From NCBI GenBank assembly GCA_001430745.1, contig KQ482051.1, forward strand, positions 246,280 to 273,035: 26,756 bases of DNA, read 5' to 3'. Source of the DNA: Auxenochlorella pyrenoidosa. Its lineage: Eukaryota; Chlorophyta; Trebouxiophyceae; Chlorellales; Chlorellaceae. The number at the start of each line of letters is the position of its first letter. The first letter of the stretch is position 1. Under the pieces are notes generated by a model, which saw nothing but the letters and a program-made list of their open reading frames with translations, had not been told where the DNA came from and made no database searches. Position numbers and translations under genes: made by a program. Below, one piece after another: positions 11,801-22,900 of this stretch.

Positions 11801-11989
11801 CTGCTGGGTGGACTGCCGCTGCGAAGATGTGCAGGTGGGTGCCCCAGAGCTGGCGGGACGCGTGTCGTCGGCGCCTCTGCTGCCATCGCATGGGCGGGAG
11901 GGAGCGGGTGGCGGCGGCTCCAGAGAGGGCTCATCAAAGGGGCTTGGCCGTTCTGCCAGTTTTGCGCGTGGGCAGTTAGGAGCCGCCAT
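7963..11989 (-). CDS. MATE family efflux carrier, plant DETOXIFICATION-type
   Basis: Twelve exons give 613 residues: 11495-11989, 11059-11222, 10757-10861, 10425-10560, 10193-10249, 9926-10047, 9565-9675, 9221-9322, 8881-9040, 8570-8713, 8387-8476, 7963-8118. MATE carriers are 12-helix antiporters that expel organic cations or metabolites in exchange for H+ or Na+. Family landmarks occur in the right order: FVGRLGGLQLSAAVLAASM, TLAGQAFGARNF, LFLALGQEAQLSAAAARY, LTPLYNWLLVVRLGLGL, YLGLALPSVVMICCKWWSFE, VSNSLGAG, LCRGAGKQK, GLWWGTAAANSAM. The first 150 residues are a variable Ala/Pro/Ser-rich extension. The start at 11989 is a choice; an in-frame ATG at 12115 would add 42 residues (MFILVCFWVLAG...). 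Introns 9676-9925 and 8477-8569 start with GC. One intron carries a (CTG)10 tract and another a CCCCA repeat. Substrate and membrane are unknown. Confidence 0.92.
8831..8860. repeat. (CTG)10 trinucleotide repeat in a MATE intron
   Basis: Ten perfect CTG units lie inside the MATE intron 8714-8880, followed by GTGGTGG. On the transcribed strand this is (CAG)10, read as RNA upstream of the exon starting at 8713. It is non-coding in the exon model. Such tracts are length-variable and could serve as a strain marker. Confidence 0.9.
9182..9211. repeat. CCCCA pentanucleotide repeat in a MATE intron
   Basis: About six CCCCA units lie in the MATE intron 9041-9220, about ten bases from the donor at 9220. 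On the transcribed strand it reads TGGGG repeated, a G-rich tract with enough G runs to form a quadruplex in DNA or RNA. An effect on splicing is possible but not shown. Confidence 0.88.
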
Positions 11990-12523
11990 CAGCACAGGTG
12001 GTGGCGGGGTCCTGCAGTGCGAGAGCAGGGAGCGGCGGCAAAGGACGGATAGGCCGACCCAGCATGCCGGCGCTCGTTTCCCTGCCAAAACCCAGAAGCA
12101 GACCAATATGAACATGCGCTGTAGCGACCCTGAGGAGTTGGAAACTGAGAGCGGGGTGTGCCCTTTCCGGGTTGGCCTGTTCGCACGGCCGACCTTTGGG
12201 AGCGCAAATGACTGCGCAATGATCGGTCGCCAATGGTGCGTTAGCTTCGCTGCAGGGTGGGCAACCAGGAAGGGAGGGGCTGCTCTTCTGCTGTTGTGCG
12301 CTTGAAGGCTACTTTGGTTGCCTCAAAAGAGGTAGCGACTTGTTGAAAGGTCGTGAAAATGCTGGATACCGACTTTCGTGCGGCCTTGAGCAAGTGAGGC
12401 GCACGCTGGCGCCGCCACTTCGTGCCGCTGCCCAGGCCTGCGGCCCATTCATTCCTTTCACTCTGCTGTCTTACACAAGGCTCGGCACTTTGTAATCAAT
12501 CTCTCAAACTCTCAAGAACGATC
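11990..12523. other. Spacer: DUF3754 3' flank and MATE 5' leader
   Basis: Both neighbours run on the minus strand. The right side is the 3' flank of the DUF3754 gene and the left side the promoter and leader of the MATE gene. The 12115-11990 part stays open in the MATE frame and could be coding if the upstream ATG is used. Nothing else recognisable. Confidence 0.45.
12471..12475 (-). promoter_or_regulatory. Possible polyadenylation signal TGTAA
   Basis: TGTAA on the minus strand lies about 50 bases after the DUF3754 stop codon at 12524. TGTAA is the usual green-algal poly(A) signal. A five-base motif recurs by chance, so this is tentative. Confidence 0.3.
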
Positions 12524-15500
12524 TCAAGGCGACAGGCACTGCATGCGTCGTGCCTTTCCGCCCGCGCTGCCTGGGCGCCGGACCAGCTGCCTTGCTGCCG
12601 TTGCGGGGCCAACTGCACGGCCCGCCTCAGCCTCTGTCCCGTCCTGCCTGCTGCCTGCCTCTGCACCGACGCCCTCCTCGCTATTTAGACGGTGCTGGCG
12701 GCGCAGGAGCGTCTCTGCGGCTGCCGCATCCGACTCTGCGGCCCGGCGCAGGCGCAGTGCCGAGGGCAGGCACTCGAGCGCCTCGGCCTCCTGCTGCGCA
12801 CGCTGGCGGCGCAGCGACTCCAGGTGCCTGAGCTGCGCAGGGCTGATGCGTGCACAGGCGGCTGGAGAGCGCAGCAGGGCTGCCGCACCACGTGGCACGC
12901 GCAGCAGGATGGGCGAGACATCCAGGCTGCTGCCACTGCTGCTGCCACTGCTGCTGCTGCAGAGCTGGCGGCAAGGGCTGCCTGCAGTTGGCAAGCGCAG
13001 TTGCCCCTCGGTTTGCCCCTCTGCAGGCGGCCATTGTGGCAGATCCGTCTGCACACCAGCCGATGTGCAAGCTGCTGGCGCATAGCCATCCCCTGCTTGG
13101 CTGTTCAGCTGTGGCTCGGCCTGCGCAGCTGTCTCTGCGTCGGCATCCTGCGCTGCCTTCTCTGCTGCTTCTGCCTGCGCAGTCCACCCTCGGGCGCATT
13201 CCAGCTCTGCATCGTCAACGCTGCCCCCCTCCTCTGCATGCGTGCTGTTCTGCAGGCTGATGGCGTCGCGCTGGCTTGCCGGAAAACCGCCAGTGCCTGC
13301 TGCCTGCTGAGTCGGGATGTTTGGTGGGCAATGTGCTGCCACTGCCAGGCCCAGAGATGGCAGGTACAGCTCCCCCAGGTATGGCAGCGTCGGCGTTGCC
13401 GCCCTCTCTGCCATGCTGCCTTCCTGGCACGCACTGGCACACGTCTCCTCCTCTTCCACCACCGCTGCCAGCTCAAAGTCCTGGGCGAGCGGCTCAGCCG
13501 CAGCTGACGGGGCTGTAGGAGGCGGAGGGGCTGCGGCTGCGCTGCCAGCCTCGCCGGCCTCGCTGCCCGTATCCGGGGCGCGCCGGCCGAGCGAGCGGCG
13601 CCTGGTCAGCGAGTTGCGGCGGTGCCCGCCAGATCCGCGGCGCAGGTAGGAGCTACGCCGGCTGGACCCGGAGCGCAGCCACTCGCCCACCCAGCCCTCC
13701 TGGTCGGGACTGGCGGTGGGCGAGGGGCTGCTCAGGCTGCTGCCCGCAGACGCCGGACGAGCAGTGGCAGCGCCGGCTGTGCTGGCAGCACCCTCGCCAG
13801 CTCGTACGGGGCTCCCCAGGGCAGAGGCGGGGCCATCAAAGCTGAAGGCGCTGTCCCACACCTTGTCCAGCGCCACCAGGGCTGCCGACAGGGGCTGCAG
13901 TGGTGCAGGGGGGGAGGCAGCCAGCAGCGCTGGGCAGCCCGCTTGCGCAAGCAGGCCATGACCCTCCATGCCGCCATGCTGGTCGACAAGGCCTCGCCAA
14001 CACCCGCAATGCTACGTTCTCCCGTCACTCGCATGCTCACCTGCGCGCGCAGCTTGCCGCCAGGCAGGCGCTCCACCAGGCCCCATTTGCACAGCGGCGG
14101 GATGGCTGCCTCGGCGGTGAAGTCCAGCCGCAGATCAAAGCTCTTGCGCAGCAGGCGCTCGCAGCGCACGTCCAGGTCATCATCTTGGGGAGGGGAGGGT
14201 GGGCAGGGTGGGCAGGGCAGGTGGGAGCAGGTCGGGTGTCATGGTGCTGCTTGGTGCCTGGGCTCACTTGCAGCTGACAGGCACGCAGGGGGCCACCTGC
14301 CGACCGAACTCTTGCTAAAGGTGAATTGGGGAAGGACCTCGCAGAGCCTGTCTGGTCTTACCTGTGAGGTGCTTGCCCGCCAACAGCAGGCAGCAGTAGC
14401 ACAGGAAGCACTCTCGGATGTGCTGCCTGCAGCAGGCGCACCGAGGCAGGTGGCACTGGCAGTCAGGAGGGTTTTGGGCGCATCCCGCAGCCTCAACCTT
14501 CCTCAAGCCGCTCTTCCACCGACTGCCGCCAGTGTTGCCTGCCCTGCCTGCCTGCACATCTCGTCCGTGAGCGTGTGCAGCACCGCCTCCTGGCTCGCTA
14601 CTGTGCGCTCAAACAGCAGCTTGTTCATCTCCCGCTCAATCTCGTTGCGCTCGCTGGAGGCCTGCAGGCCAGCGGACAGCAGGCTGGGCGATGATTGCCT
14701 CTGCATTCCTGGCTCAGTCATCCCCAAGTGCTGCCTGGTGCTGCCTGGATACCACTTGGAGCTCGTCCGCTTTCCGAGCTGGCCAACCGACCCCTCCCCG
14801 TCCCCCCTGCCCCAGCACCCACCTGGAAGTACACCTGGGAGGCTCGCGACCCCAGCAGCATCAGCGCCGAGCCCCAAACGGTCCAGTCCAGGTCTGCCTG
14901 CCAGAAGGTCGCCAGCAGGCCGACCAAGGCTGCCACCCCCGCCACCACCAGCTGGATGAACACAGACCCCGGCACAAACACCTGCAGCGCAGGCCCGGGT
15001 GGACAAGGCCTCGTCGTTTCTGGTGACAGAGGGGTGCTGCCAGGCAAGTGCAGCCCTCCCTCTGTCCTGGCCTGCATGCCTTCCAAACGGGACCAGCAGC
15101 CTGAAGTCCCTTACCTTCTTCTCCGGCATCACCATCTCCTGCACGCGCAGAGGGGGAGAGGCGACAGAATGCCTGGAGGAACAAAGCATCCCTGCTGGCC
15201 TTGCAGCCTGAAGCCGCTGCTACCAGCAGCCCGCCCCTGCCCTACCAGGCGGGCAGGCAGGCCTCTCACCAGGTCTGCCAGTGGGATGCCCGCAAACTGA
15301 CGAATCTGGATGTTGCGTGCCAGGGCCGCCGGGTCGGCCTCCCCCGGGCGCAGCACCTCCTTCTCGCCGGGCGGGCCCCGCTCCTTGGGCACCTTGCGGC
15401 GGAAGAGCACCACCACGTCGCGGATGCACGCCTCCTGCACAGCAGGGCCATGGGGGATGCGGGTCGTCCCCGCTGCAGGCCTTGGACAGGCCCAGAAAAA

Positions 15501-17527
15501 AGCAGGGCAGGGCACGTTTGCGGACTGCCTGCGCTCAGTGGGGACCCGCAGCACAGCTGGGCTTTGCCTGCAGCTCGATGACATCGAAGAAGCGGGACAG
15601 CACAGAGCGCCCCGTTGGGAAGTGCCTGTAGCAAGAGGCACAGGGCAGAAGAGACAGTCGAAAGTAGCAAACTGGAGAGCTGGCATGTAATTGAGGTGAA
15701 GGGGAAGCAAGGAGGCCGCATTCCAACACTGTATGATTCCCATGCCTCCTCCATTCCCAGCCAACAACCTCCAGCGTCTCCTGTTGTTCCATCTGCCCTC
15801 ACCCCCCTGCCCTGGCCCCACCTGCTCATGGTCTTGCGCTCGATGATGGTGCAGGCGTCGTGCAGCATCGTCAGGCTGTCCTCGCCTGACACATCGCCCT
15901 GCGCAACGCGGCGCCAGCGCACAGCCGCAGCGGCCGCCTTCATGGCGCATTTGAAGGTGATGTCTGGCTTCTGAGGCGTGCGGACGGTTGGCGGTGGCGG
16001 CGGGGCCTTGAGCCCCAGCTGCAGCAGGGGGGGGTTGAGAAGCAATCAGGGCTGCGCAGCACTAGGGTAGGCTTTACAATTAGAGCGTTTCAGGAGGTGG
16101 GCGCATCTGTCAGATCAAAACAAAAATCCTGGGGCTAGCTGGCCCCAGACGCGATTCTTCTGCATCATGCTCACCCCCACCCTTGCCGCTCACTTTCTGC
16201 AGCACCCGCGCCAGCAGCGCCCAGAGCGGGGCCAGCAGGAAGAAGGACAGCAGCAGCTCCACCTTGTGCATCAGGTAGCGGCCGCGCATCTTGGCCTGCA
16301 GCAGGGACAGCGGTCGCAGGGGCCCGGCAGGCACCCATCACTAGATGAGCGCTGAGAGTAGAAGAAGGAACACACAAGATGCACGAGGTCAGCCGCTGCA
16401 GAAACTGGCCATACCCACTGCCCAGGGCTTCCTCCCACCTACTCACCGGCTCGAAGCCGCGGCAGAAGATGAGGACGCGGTCAGACAGGTCGGGCAGCAC
16501 GGCGCGCTGGGCGGGGCGGTCGCCCCAGAAGCGCTGCAGCGGGGGAGCGGGGACAGGGCGTCAGCTAACAGTAGGCTGGCAGCATGCATTGCACGGCGTG
16601 CATTAGCGCTTTGGCGTGTTCTTAGAGATCTGGCACCACCGGCCTGCCTGCAGCATGCGTTTGTCCAGCGCGCTCCACTCCACCTCCACTGGCAGTGTGA
16701 AGAGGAACGCCTCAGCCTGAGCGGCCTGCGCAAACCAGGGCAGCAGGCATGCGTAGACCAGGCACAGCGCGGATAAACAGGGCTATGCGCACATGTCTTT
16801 CCAAAAGCTGCCTTGCGAAGATTGTATATGTGGGTGCTGCACTGTCGCCGCACCTGAGGCGTGCCGCCTGGCTGCCGGTTTGGCAGCGCCACCCAAGCTA
16901 CCTGCCCCGCCTGCCCTGCCCGCTCACCTCCCACTCCATCAGGCCCAGCAGGCGGTAGTGCGCCGAGTGCATGGCCGACATAAAGTCCCGCAGGAAGCGG
17001 CGCTCGTGCTCCTCGATGCTGCTCAGCCGGTGGAAGCGGCGGCCGGTGGCGCAGCGGCCCACGTTGGCAGAACGCGCAGGCGGGTGCTGCGCGCCGGCGG
17101 CCGCCGCCGGGCCACGCCCCGCGGCGCTGAACATTGCAAAGTCGCCCTCCAGGCGGCGCCGCAGGGCCAGGAAATCATGCTGGATCACGCCCTCCATGAG
17201 GCTGAACAGCGCGGCCAGCTGATCGGGGCTGGCAGGGGCAGCCTCGTCCCCGGTGCCTGCGAGCGCATCTGCGGTTGGGGCGGCAATCATACGTGACCTG
17301 CGGTCACGTGCTGAGGGGGAGCCAGGCTGCTCTGGGCCATGCATTGCACATCAGGACCCGAGTGCTCTCGCACCCTGGAAGTGGGCCAGCAGTGCGTCGT
17401 CGCTGCAAGCCAGGAAGCGGGGCGGCGGCGCCACGACCCGATCCTTGGTGACCTGCACCGCCTGGTGCGGCGGCGCCGGCGCCAGTTCGTCCTTTTCAGC
17501 AGCAGCGGCGTACGCGGCTCCCGACAT
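12524..17527 (-). CDS. DUF3754/TMEM143-type membrane protein with long disordered tail
   Basis: Fourteen exons give 1017 residues: 17374-17527, 16928-17268, 16648-16725, 16447-16533, 16194-16295, 15822-16018, 15568-15625, 15270-15434, 15115-15138, 14823-14981, 14552-14661, 14362-14426, 14041-14183, 12524-13894. Family landmarks are RFLACSDDALLAHF near the N-terminus, LPDLSDRVLIFCRGFEP, RFFDVIELQEACIRDVVVLF, EMVMPEKK, a membrane segment at about 403-428 (VFVPGSVFIQLVVAGVAALV), and a helical end DDDLDVRCERLL...LCKWGLVERL followed by LVALDKVWDSAFSF. A second hydrophobic stretch (VELLLSFFLLAPLWALLARV) lies at 231-250. The family has no known reaction; animal TMEM143 is reported mitochondrial. The last exon adds about 430 disordered residues with an Arg/Ser-rich patch (RSGSSRRSSYLRRGSGG), unusual for the family. 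Introns at 16647, 15567 and 14551 start with GC. Exon 9 has only 24 bases. The ATG at 17527 is the first in frame after an upstream TAG. Confidence 0.85.
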
Positions 17528-18164
17528 CGCTTGCGCCGTTGCCGACAGCCTGCGGGCCAAAGACGGCTGACTCTCGTCAGCTGAGGGCGCTGCTGGTCCT
17601 CGGACGGTTGGCGAGGCCCTCAATCGCGGCGGCCGACCCAATGAAGCATTTTGGTATGCGAGAAACTTCTAAAATGAGGATGAAGGCCGATGCCTGATGG
17701 CAAGAAGAAGAACCATCGGCACATCCTGAGCAGTGAGCCTTGCAAGCCAAGCATTGAATAAGTTGCACTCTAACATATAAATAAAGAAGAACTTGATGGA
17801 CTGAAGCAGCATCAGGGGTGCATGATGCGCATACCACAGCCCAGGCAAACTGCACTGTGCACATGTTTGGAAGGTTCGCCGCAGGAAGGACTTGGTTTGG
17901 CGTGCACAATCACAAATGAAACCAAGGAGCTAGATAGCCAATGCTATAAGAAAAGGATGAAGAACTTGAAGGATTGGTATCGTTTAAACAGCTGACAAGC
18001 CACGATGCAGCGTGCCGGAGAAAATGTGCTGGTTGACACGACCAGGGCATGCGCAGCACTGGCGCGCTGCCACCCAGTTATGTGAGGAGGAGTCGGCAAA
18101 GGCGCAGCAGGCAGCAGGATGGAAGAGTGTGTGTTTCCGAGCATTCCCCCCCCCTGAGAAGAGC
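17528..18164. other. Spacer upstream of DUF3754 gene, AT-richer
   Basis: This holds the 3' flank of the membrane-protein gene ending at 18165 and the promoter and leader of the DUF3754 gene. The stretch 17640-18010 is the most AT-rich of the window, with ACATATAAATAAAG around 17773. The frame upstream of the DUF3754 ATG is open for about 40 codons but has no ATG and closes at an upstream TAG. No gene or RNA is recognised. Confidence 0.45.
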
Positions 18165-19571
18165 TCAGGCTGCCAGGGCTGTGCGCAGCAGCAGCCAGGC
18201 CAGCTGCGCAGCAAACACGCAGGTTATGGCCAGCGGCAGCCGCTCCGACTCCCGCAGCTCCGACGCCAGGTCGGCAGGGGGGCCGCCCCCCTGCACCGCT
18301 GCTGCCTGCCGCCGGTGCTGCCACAGCAGCACTGCGGTGGGCAGCAGCAGCGCCCCGGCAAACTGCGTCCACATGGTCAGCGCCAGGCAGGCGGCCTGGG
18401 GCGGCATCGCCGCCGGGATGCCGCCCACAAGCCTCAGCGGCCAGTCGAGGAGCAGCGCCAGGTCCTGCAGCTTGTCGGCGCTGCCAGCGAGCGCGCCATG
18501 CGGGCGGCAGGCGGCGGGGGCGACGCGCCACGCGCTCAGCGCCACGTGCGCCGCCTGGGCCGCCGCAAACAGCGGCAGCGGCAGGGCAAAGCCAAAGGCG
18601 CCCCACCCCGCCACCACCAGGGTGCGACTCGAGTAGAGCAGGGTGGCCAGCAGCGCGGGCCAGCTGCGCAGGGGGCGTGGGGGGGGGGGGGGGCATGTGC
18701 ACCTCAACTCGGCAGCAGGAGGCAGAGAGGACGCGGCAAGGGGGCAGAAGACCCGTCCCCGGATGAAGCAGGCCCCGACGATGAAGGGCAGCCGCAGGGG
18801 CCTTGCGGGCTTGGCTGCCGCAGCCAGGCGCGGATGGCAAGGGCCCACCTCAGCCTGCCCGTCTGCCAGGGGCGCTGCTCGCTGTAGTCGTGCAGGGTGC
18901 CGTGGGCAAAGCCGGCCCGCACCTGCAGGCGCGCGCAGAGGGGAGCGGGGAAGCCTGGGTGTGTTCGGCCGGGAAAAGAAGCAGGCATGCCATGCCACCG
19001 CTGCACAACTGACGGTGCGTGCCGGGCCGCCAGCTGCTGCCGGGGGCCGCCACCAGGGGCCAGCGCCACCAGGGCGCACCAGCAGGATGATGGCGCTGCG
19101 GTGCCGGCGGTAGAACGACGGCGCCAGCAGCAGCAGGAGTGGGCAGCAGGTGGTGGTGAACGCCATGCCGGCGAGGACCGGAAGCGGCGTGTGTGGGCTC
19201 TGCACGGCGTGTGTGTGGTGGGGGTGTCAGCCAGTGCAGCAGACACTCCTGCAGCACACGTCCCCTCCACCGTCCTGACGGTCCCGCAGGGCTCTGGGCC
19301 GGAGCTCAGCGCCGTGGTGCAACTGCCTCTGTGCTCGATCCACAGCAGTCCACGCAACTGCTCCTTGGTGTGTAAAGCCCACCTGGGGATGGCACACAAA
19401 GAGCGCGCAAGTGGCGATGCCGATCATGCTGGCAAAGACCTCGACTGGCAGCTGTGCAACGCGCCGCCACAGCAGCGCGGCGGTGGCGGGGCCCTGGCCC
19501 CAGCCGGCTGAGCCCGCCACCCGGCTGGGCTGAAAGCCTTCACCAGGCCCCGGTGAAACTGCTGCTGCCAT
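18165..19571 (-). CDS. Unrecognised multi-pass membrane protein
   Basis: A workable model has exons 19383-19571, 19080-19199, 18859-18922 and 18165-18814, giving about 340 residues. I do not recognise the family. It shows several hydrophobic segments: VFASMIGIATCALFVC, FTTTCCPLLLLLAPSFY, LRLPFIVGACFI, VVAGWGAFGFALPLPLFAAA, MWTQFAGALLLPTAVLLW and ITCVFAAQLAWLLLRTAL, so five or six membrane passes are likely. The loop AGFAHGTLHDYSEQRPW is polar. The first two junctions are clean GT-AG in phase. The third is uncertain: a GC donor at 18858 is needed to keep the hydrophobic frame, while a GT donor at 18848 leads into a different frame. A 15-base G run at 18679-18693 lies in the last exon, so a sequencing indel could also distort the frame. 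The start at 19571 is the first ATG of that exon and may not be the true start. Confidence 0.5.
18679..18693. repeat. G15 homopolymer
   Basis: Fifteen G in a row on the plus strand encode a short poly-Pro stretch of the membrane protein on the minus strand, if it is coding there. Such runs are error-prone in sequencing and slip in replication. In the exon model the surrounding segment 18664-18702 is 39 bases and in frame, so it could be read as coding or as an implausibly short intron. Confidence 0.85.
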
Positions 19572-19902
19572 TCACAGCGCGTCACGCGCCAGTGGCGGGG
19601 AGCAAGGGGCAAAGGGTGGGGCGGGAGCTTACAGCCTCGCTGCCTCACTCAGGTAGCGCGCAGTGTGCGATTCACAAATGAAACGACGCTTGGAGCGGCG
19701 GGACCCGTAGATTCCCCACATGACCCCTTGCACCACCACCGTGCACCCCTGGCATGTGACCGACATGGCCCCCTGGAGCCCCCCCTTCTTGCAGTCTGCA
19801 ATTTCTGTAACACCAGCATCTCTTCACCGTTTGTAGCTGCGCATTGGATCAACGAGCAGCTTGAGCTGGAAAGGCACACTACGCGCACGCGCCTTCGCCA
19901 TG
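19572..19902. other. Spacer: F-box/WD40 3' flank
   Basis: These 331 bp lie between the stop of the F-box/WD40 gene and the start assigned to the next minus-strand gene. TGTAA on the minus strand at 19629-19633, about 270 bases after the stop, could be its polyadenylation signal. An in-frame leader or a further 5' exon of the membrane-protein gene may also lie here. Nothing else recognised. Confidence 0.4.
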
Positions 19903-22900
19903 CTAGACAGCCCAGAACTTGCTGCTGCCGCTCACGCCCGCGTCCTGGGCGCCGCCAGGCAGGCCGCCCCGGCCGTAGTCCCGCTCGCACACCGTGCCGC
20001 CGGTGTTGCCGCTGACCAGGAGCGCGCCGCGGCATGCCAGCGATGTCACCCCCTCCCACTGCCGCCGGTACTGCCGGGCCTCTGTCGGCTCCTCCTCAGC
20101 CTCCTGCCACTGCTCCGGAAGGGCAGCCAGGGGCTGCCCCTCTGCAGCAGCGCCGCTGCCCGGCTCGCCATCACCCGGTGCTGCTGCCTCGCCCGGTCCC
20201 GCCGGCTCTGCAGCCGGCAAGCAGCTGCCCAGCTCCGCCAGGCACTCGCCGGTGCGCGCGCACCACGCCCGCAGGGGGGCCTCGCCAAAGCGCTCAGTGG
20301 CCGTCGCCACTTTCAGGCGGTCCAGGTGCAGTGAGGTGACCTGCGCAGCAGGTGGGGCAGACGGGCAGGCTGGCTGTGAGCCGAGGCACGCAGCACCTGG
20401 CATGAAGGTGGCAGGTCCTGCCCATGTGCAGCAAAGAACCTTACTGAACACGAGGGCGGCAAGCGCGCAGGTCTCTTCATGTGGCACGGCAGTCAGGAAC
20501 GACAAGAGGGCGGCAGACCAATGATGCAGCCCCAGCCAGGCTCACCGGGCGGGAGCGGCCGTGCGAGATGCGCAGGCGCTCCGCTGCGCCTCTGGAGCTG
20601 GCGCTGGCTCCGCCGCCGCCGCCGTCTGCCAGCATGCGCAGGTCACACACCCGGGCGCCGTCGCTGCCCCCCAGCGCCACGTCCCAGCCGTGCTGCGCAA
20701 AGCAGTGCAGCTCTGCTGCCGCCGGGAGCGCCGCCGTGCCGCCCGCCCGCATGGTGCGCACATCCAGCAGGTGCACGCCGCCGCCGGCAGCCACCAGCAG
20801 CGTGTGCGGCTGCAGCGCCGGCGCCGCCACCGCGGGTGCCACGGCCGTGACGGGCCCCGCCAGCTTGGCAGTGCCTGTGCAGGCTGCGGTCCAGGGGTCC
20901 CAGCTCTTGACTCTGGCATCCAGGCTGCCAGAGAGCAGCAGCAGGCTGCTGCCACAAGTGTCGCCGTCGAGGCTGCCGAGGCCGCCGTCCTCGCACCCCC
21001 AGCTGCTGGCAGAGCTGCCAAGCGTAGCCAGGCAGGTTACGGGAGCGCCGTGACCCTGCGGTGTCAGGGGAATGCCCACGGGGCAGCAGAGTGCATATGC
21101 TGAATTGGCTGTGCATGCGGCTGCACTCACTGTATGTGTATGTTCACCTTGTCTTGTAGCTGTGACTGCTCAACCACCTGCCATGTCGACAGCCCTGAGC
21201 CCTGCACAAACAGCCCACCGCGCAGCAACGCCCCAAACGCAGCCGGAGGCCGTGCCGCTCACCCGCAGCGTGGCAATCTGCGGCTTCTGCACGGGCGAGG
21301 GCACCAGCGGGGCCAGGCCAAACAGCCGCACCACGCGGTCCTTGCCCCCCGTGGCAGCAATGGTCACCCCTGCAGCGTGCAGCAAAGAGGGCTCGCAGCG
21401 TTAGGGCGCAGCCCTGCAGTGCCGCCGGGTGGCAGAGGACAAGCAGCAGCTGCCCTTACAGCCGATCACCGTGCAGCGGCACTGCTGCCAGCCGCCACCA
21501 TCGATTTAGTTCCCAGGCCCTCTCCTAACCGTGCTGATGCGGCCTGGCTTGCATGTCTGCCCCTGATTGGGGTCGCCCAACAGTGCCCTGCTGGCCAGAC
21601 ACACCTGCTGGCTGGTTGTTACCTGCCATGCATTGCTGCGCCCTGCAAGCAGCTCCCCATCCCTGGCCTGCCCCCCACCTGTGCTGCCCGACACCAGCTG
21701 CAGGCTGGTCACCGACTCCTGGTGGCCCCGCAGCGTGCGCAGCGGCGTCAGCAGCGCCAGGCTCTGTGCGCGGAACTCGTAGCTCTCGGGGTCGGCGTTG
21801 GCCACCCACAGCCTGCATTACAGGGGGGAGAGATAGGTAGAAGGCGGGCAGGGGTCAAAGGGCTGGGAGCGTGGCAGCATGCGCAGCCTGCATCGTCAGA
21901 CGCTCTGCAGATGCGACGGTATCAGAGCATGGAGAAGGCGGCTGTCCTGGGGCCGCCAACTTGCAGCCTCCGCGGTTGGCAGGAGGGCGGCCGCAGAATA
22001 AACAGCTCTCTCAAGGGCAGCAGGCGGCACCCAATGGGTGCAGCCAGCAATCTGGAAAGCAGCGGCCCCAGGTGAGGGCACCCACCTGACGGTCTGGTCG
22101 TGGGAGCCCGTGACGACGCCCAGCCGCTGCAGCGCAGCGCCGCCGCTGCCGGCGCGCAGCATCGCCGCGCACGACACGCGCGCTGTGTGACCGTACAGCT
22201 GGAACGACTTGGCAGCAGGGGCAGCGCAGCGCAGCTCCACGGTGGAGCCCTGGGCCGCCAGGGTGAGCCTCTGGAGGGCGAGGGGCGAGGTGCAAGAGAA
22301 TGCAGAAGCGTCGCAAGGTATGAGGAGGAGGCAGATGGCCATGAGTGTGAGCCAGAGAGGGATGCGAGCGAACGCGGGGCGCAGGGTGGTGAGATTGGCA
22401 AGCATCGCAGCAGGCAGGGCCTGCCGCAGCCACTGAGGCACAGCAATTGCACCAGCAGTCACCAGCAGCCGCCAGCAGTCGCAGCAGCAGACAGCCCACC
22501 TGTGGGCCACTGCCATGGATGGCCACGAGGTGTACGGGCGTGGCGTCGGTGGTCCACTCGCGGCAGACGGGGTCGGTGGAGCGAAGCTGTGCACAGGTGC
22601 AGTGTGGGCGGCGCAAGAGGCGAGTTGGAAAATGCAGCAGCGGCCTCAGCAGCCACCTGAAAGTGCGAACAATCGCCTGCGCATGGACGTTCCACGGCTG
22701 CGATGCACTACACACTCGCTTTCATGAACCTAAGCCAATGCATTTGCTGGTGGCGTGCTCTCGACTGCACGTGCCCACCTGCTGGCAGGCGTCGTGTGTT
22801 TGGAGGAAGATGTTCCGCCAGGCGCCTGGCGCCACGCCGCCACCGCCGCTGCCGCGCCCGCCGGCATAAGCTTGCTGCGTCATGCGCTGCCAGGGCAGAG

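Noticed and set aside
11313..12305. 330-codon open frame on the plus strand
   Set aside because: Antisense to the first MATE exon; low-complexity composition and no recognisable domain.
13622..14959. 445-codon open frame on the plus strand
   Set aside because: It lies antisense to DUF3754 exons and introns that match a known family; no motif, and it crosses splice sites of the real gene.
18012..18887. 291-codon plus frame and 298-codon minus frame (17944-18840) over the same stretch
   Set aside because: Both are shadows of the membrane-protein exons; Gly/Gln/Arg-rich and without hydrophobic periodicity or motifs.
21134..22075. 313-codon open frame on the plus strand
   Set aside because: Antisense to WD40 exons and introns; no domain, and the minus strand gives clear GH...WD blades here.
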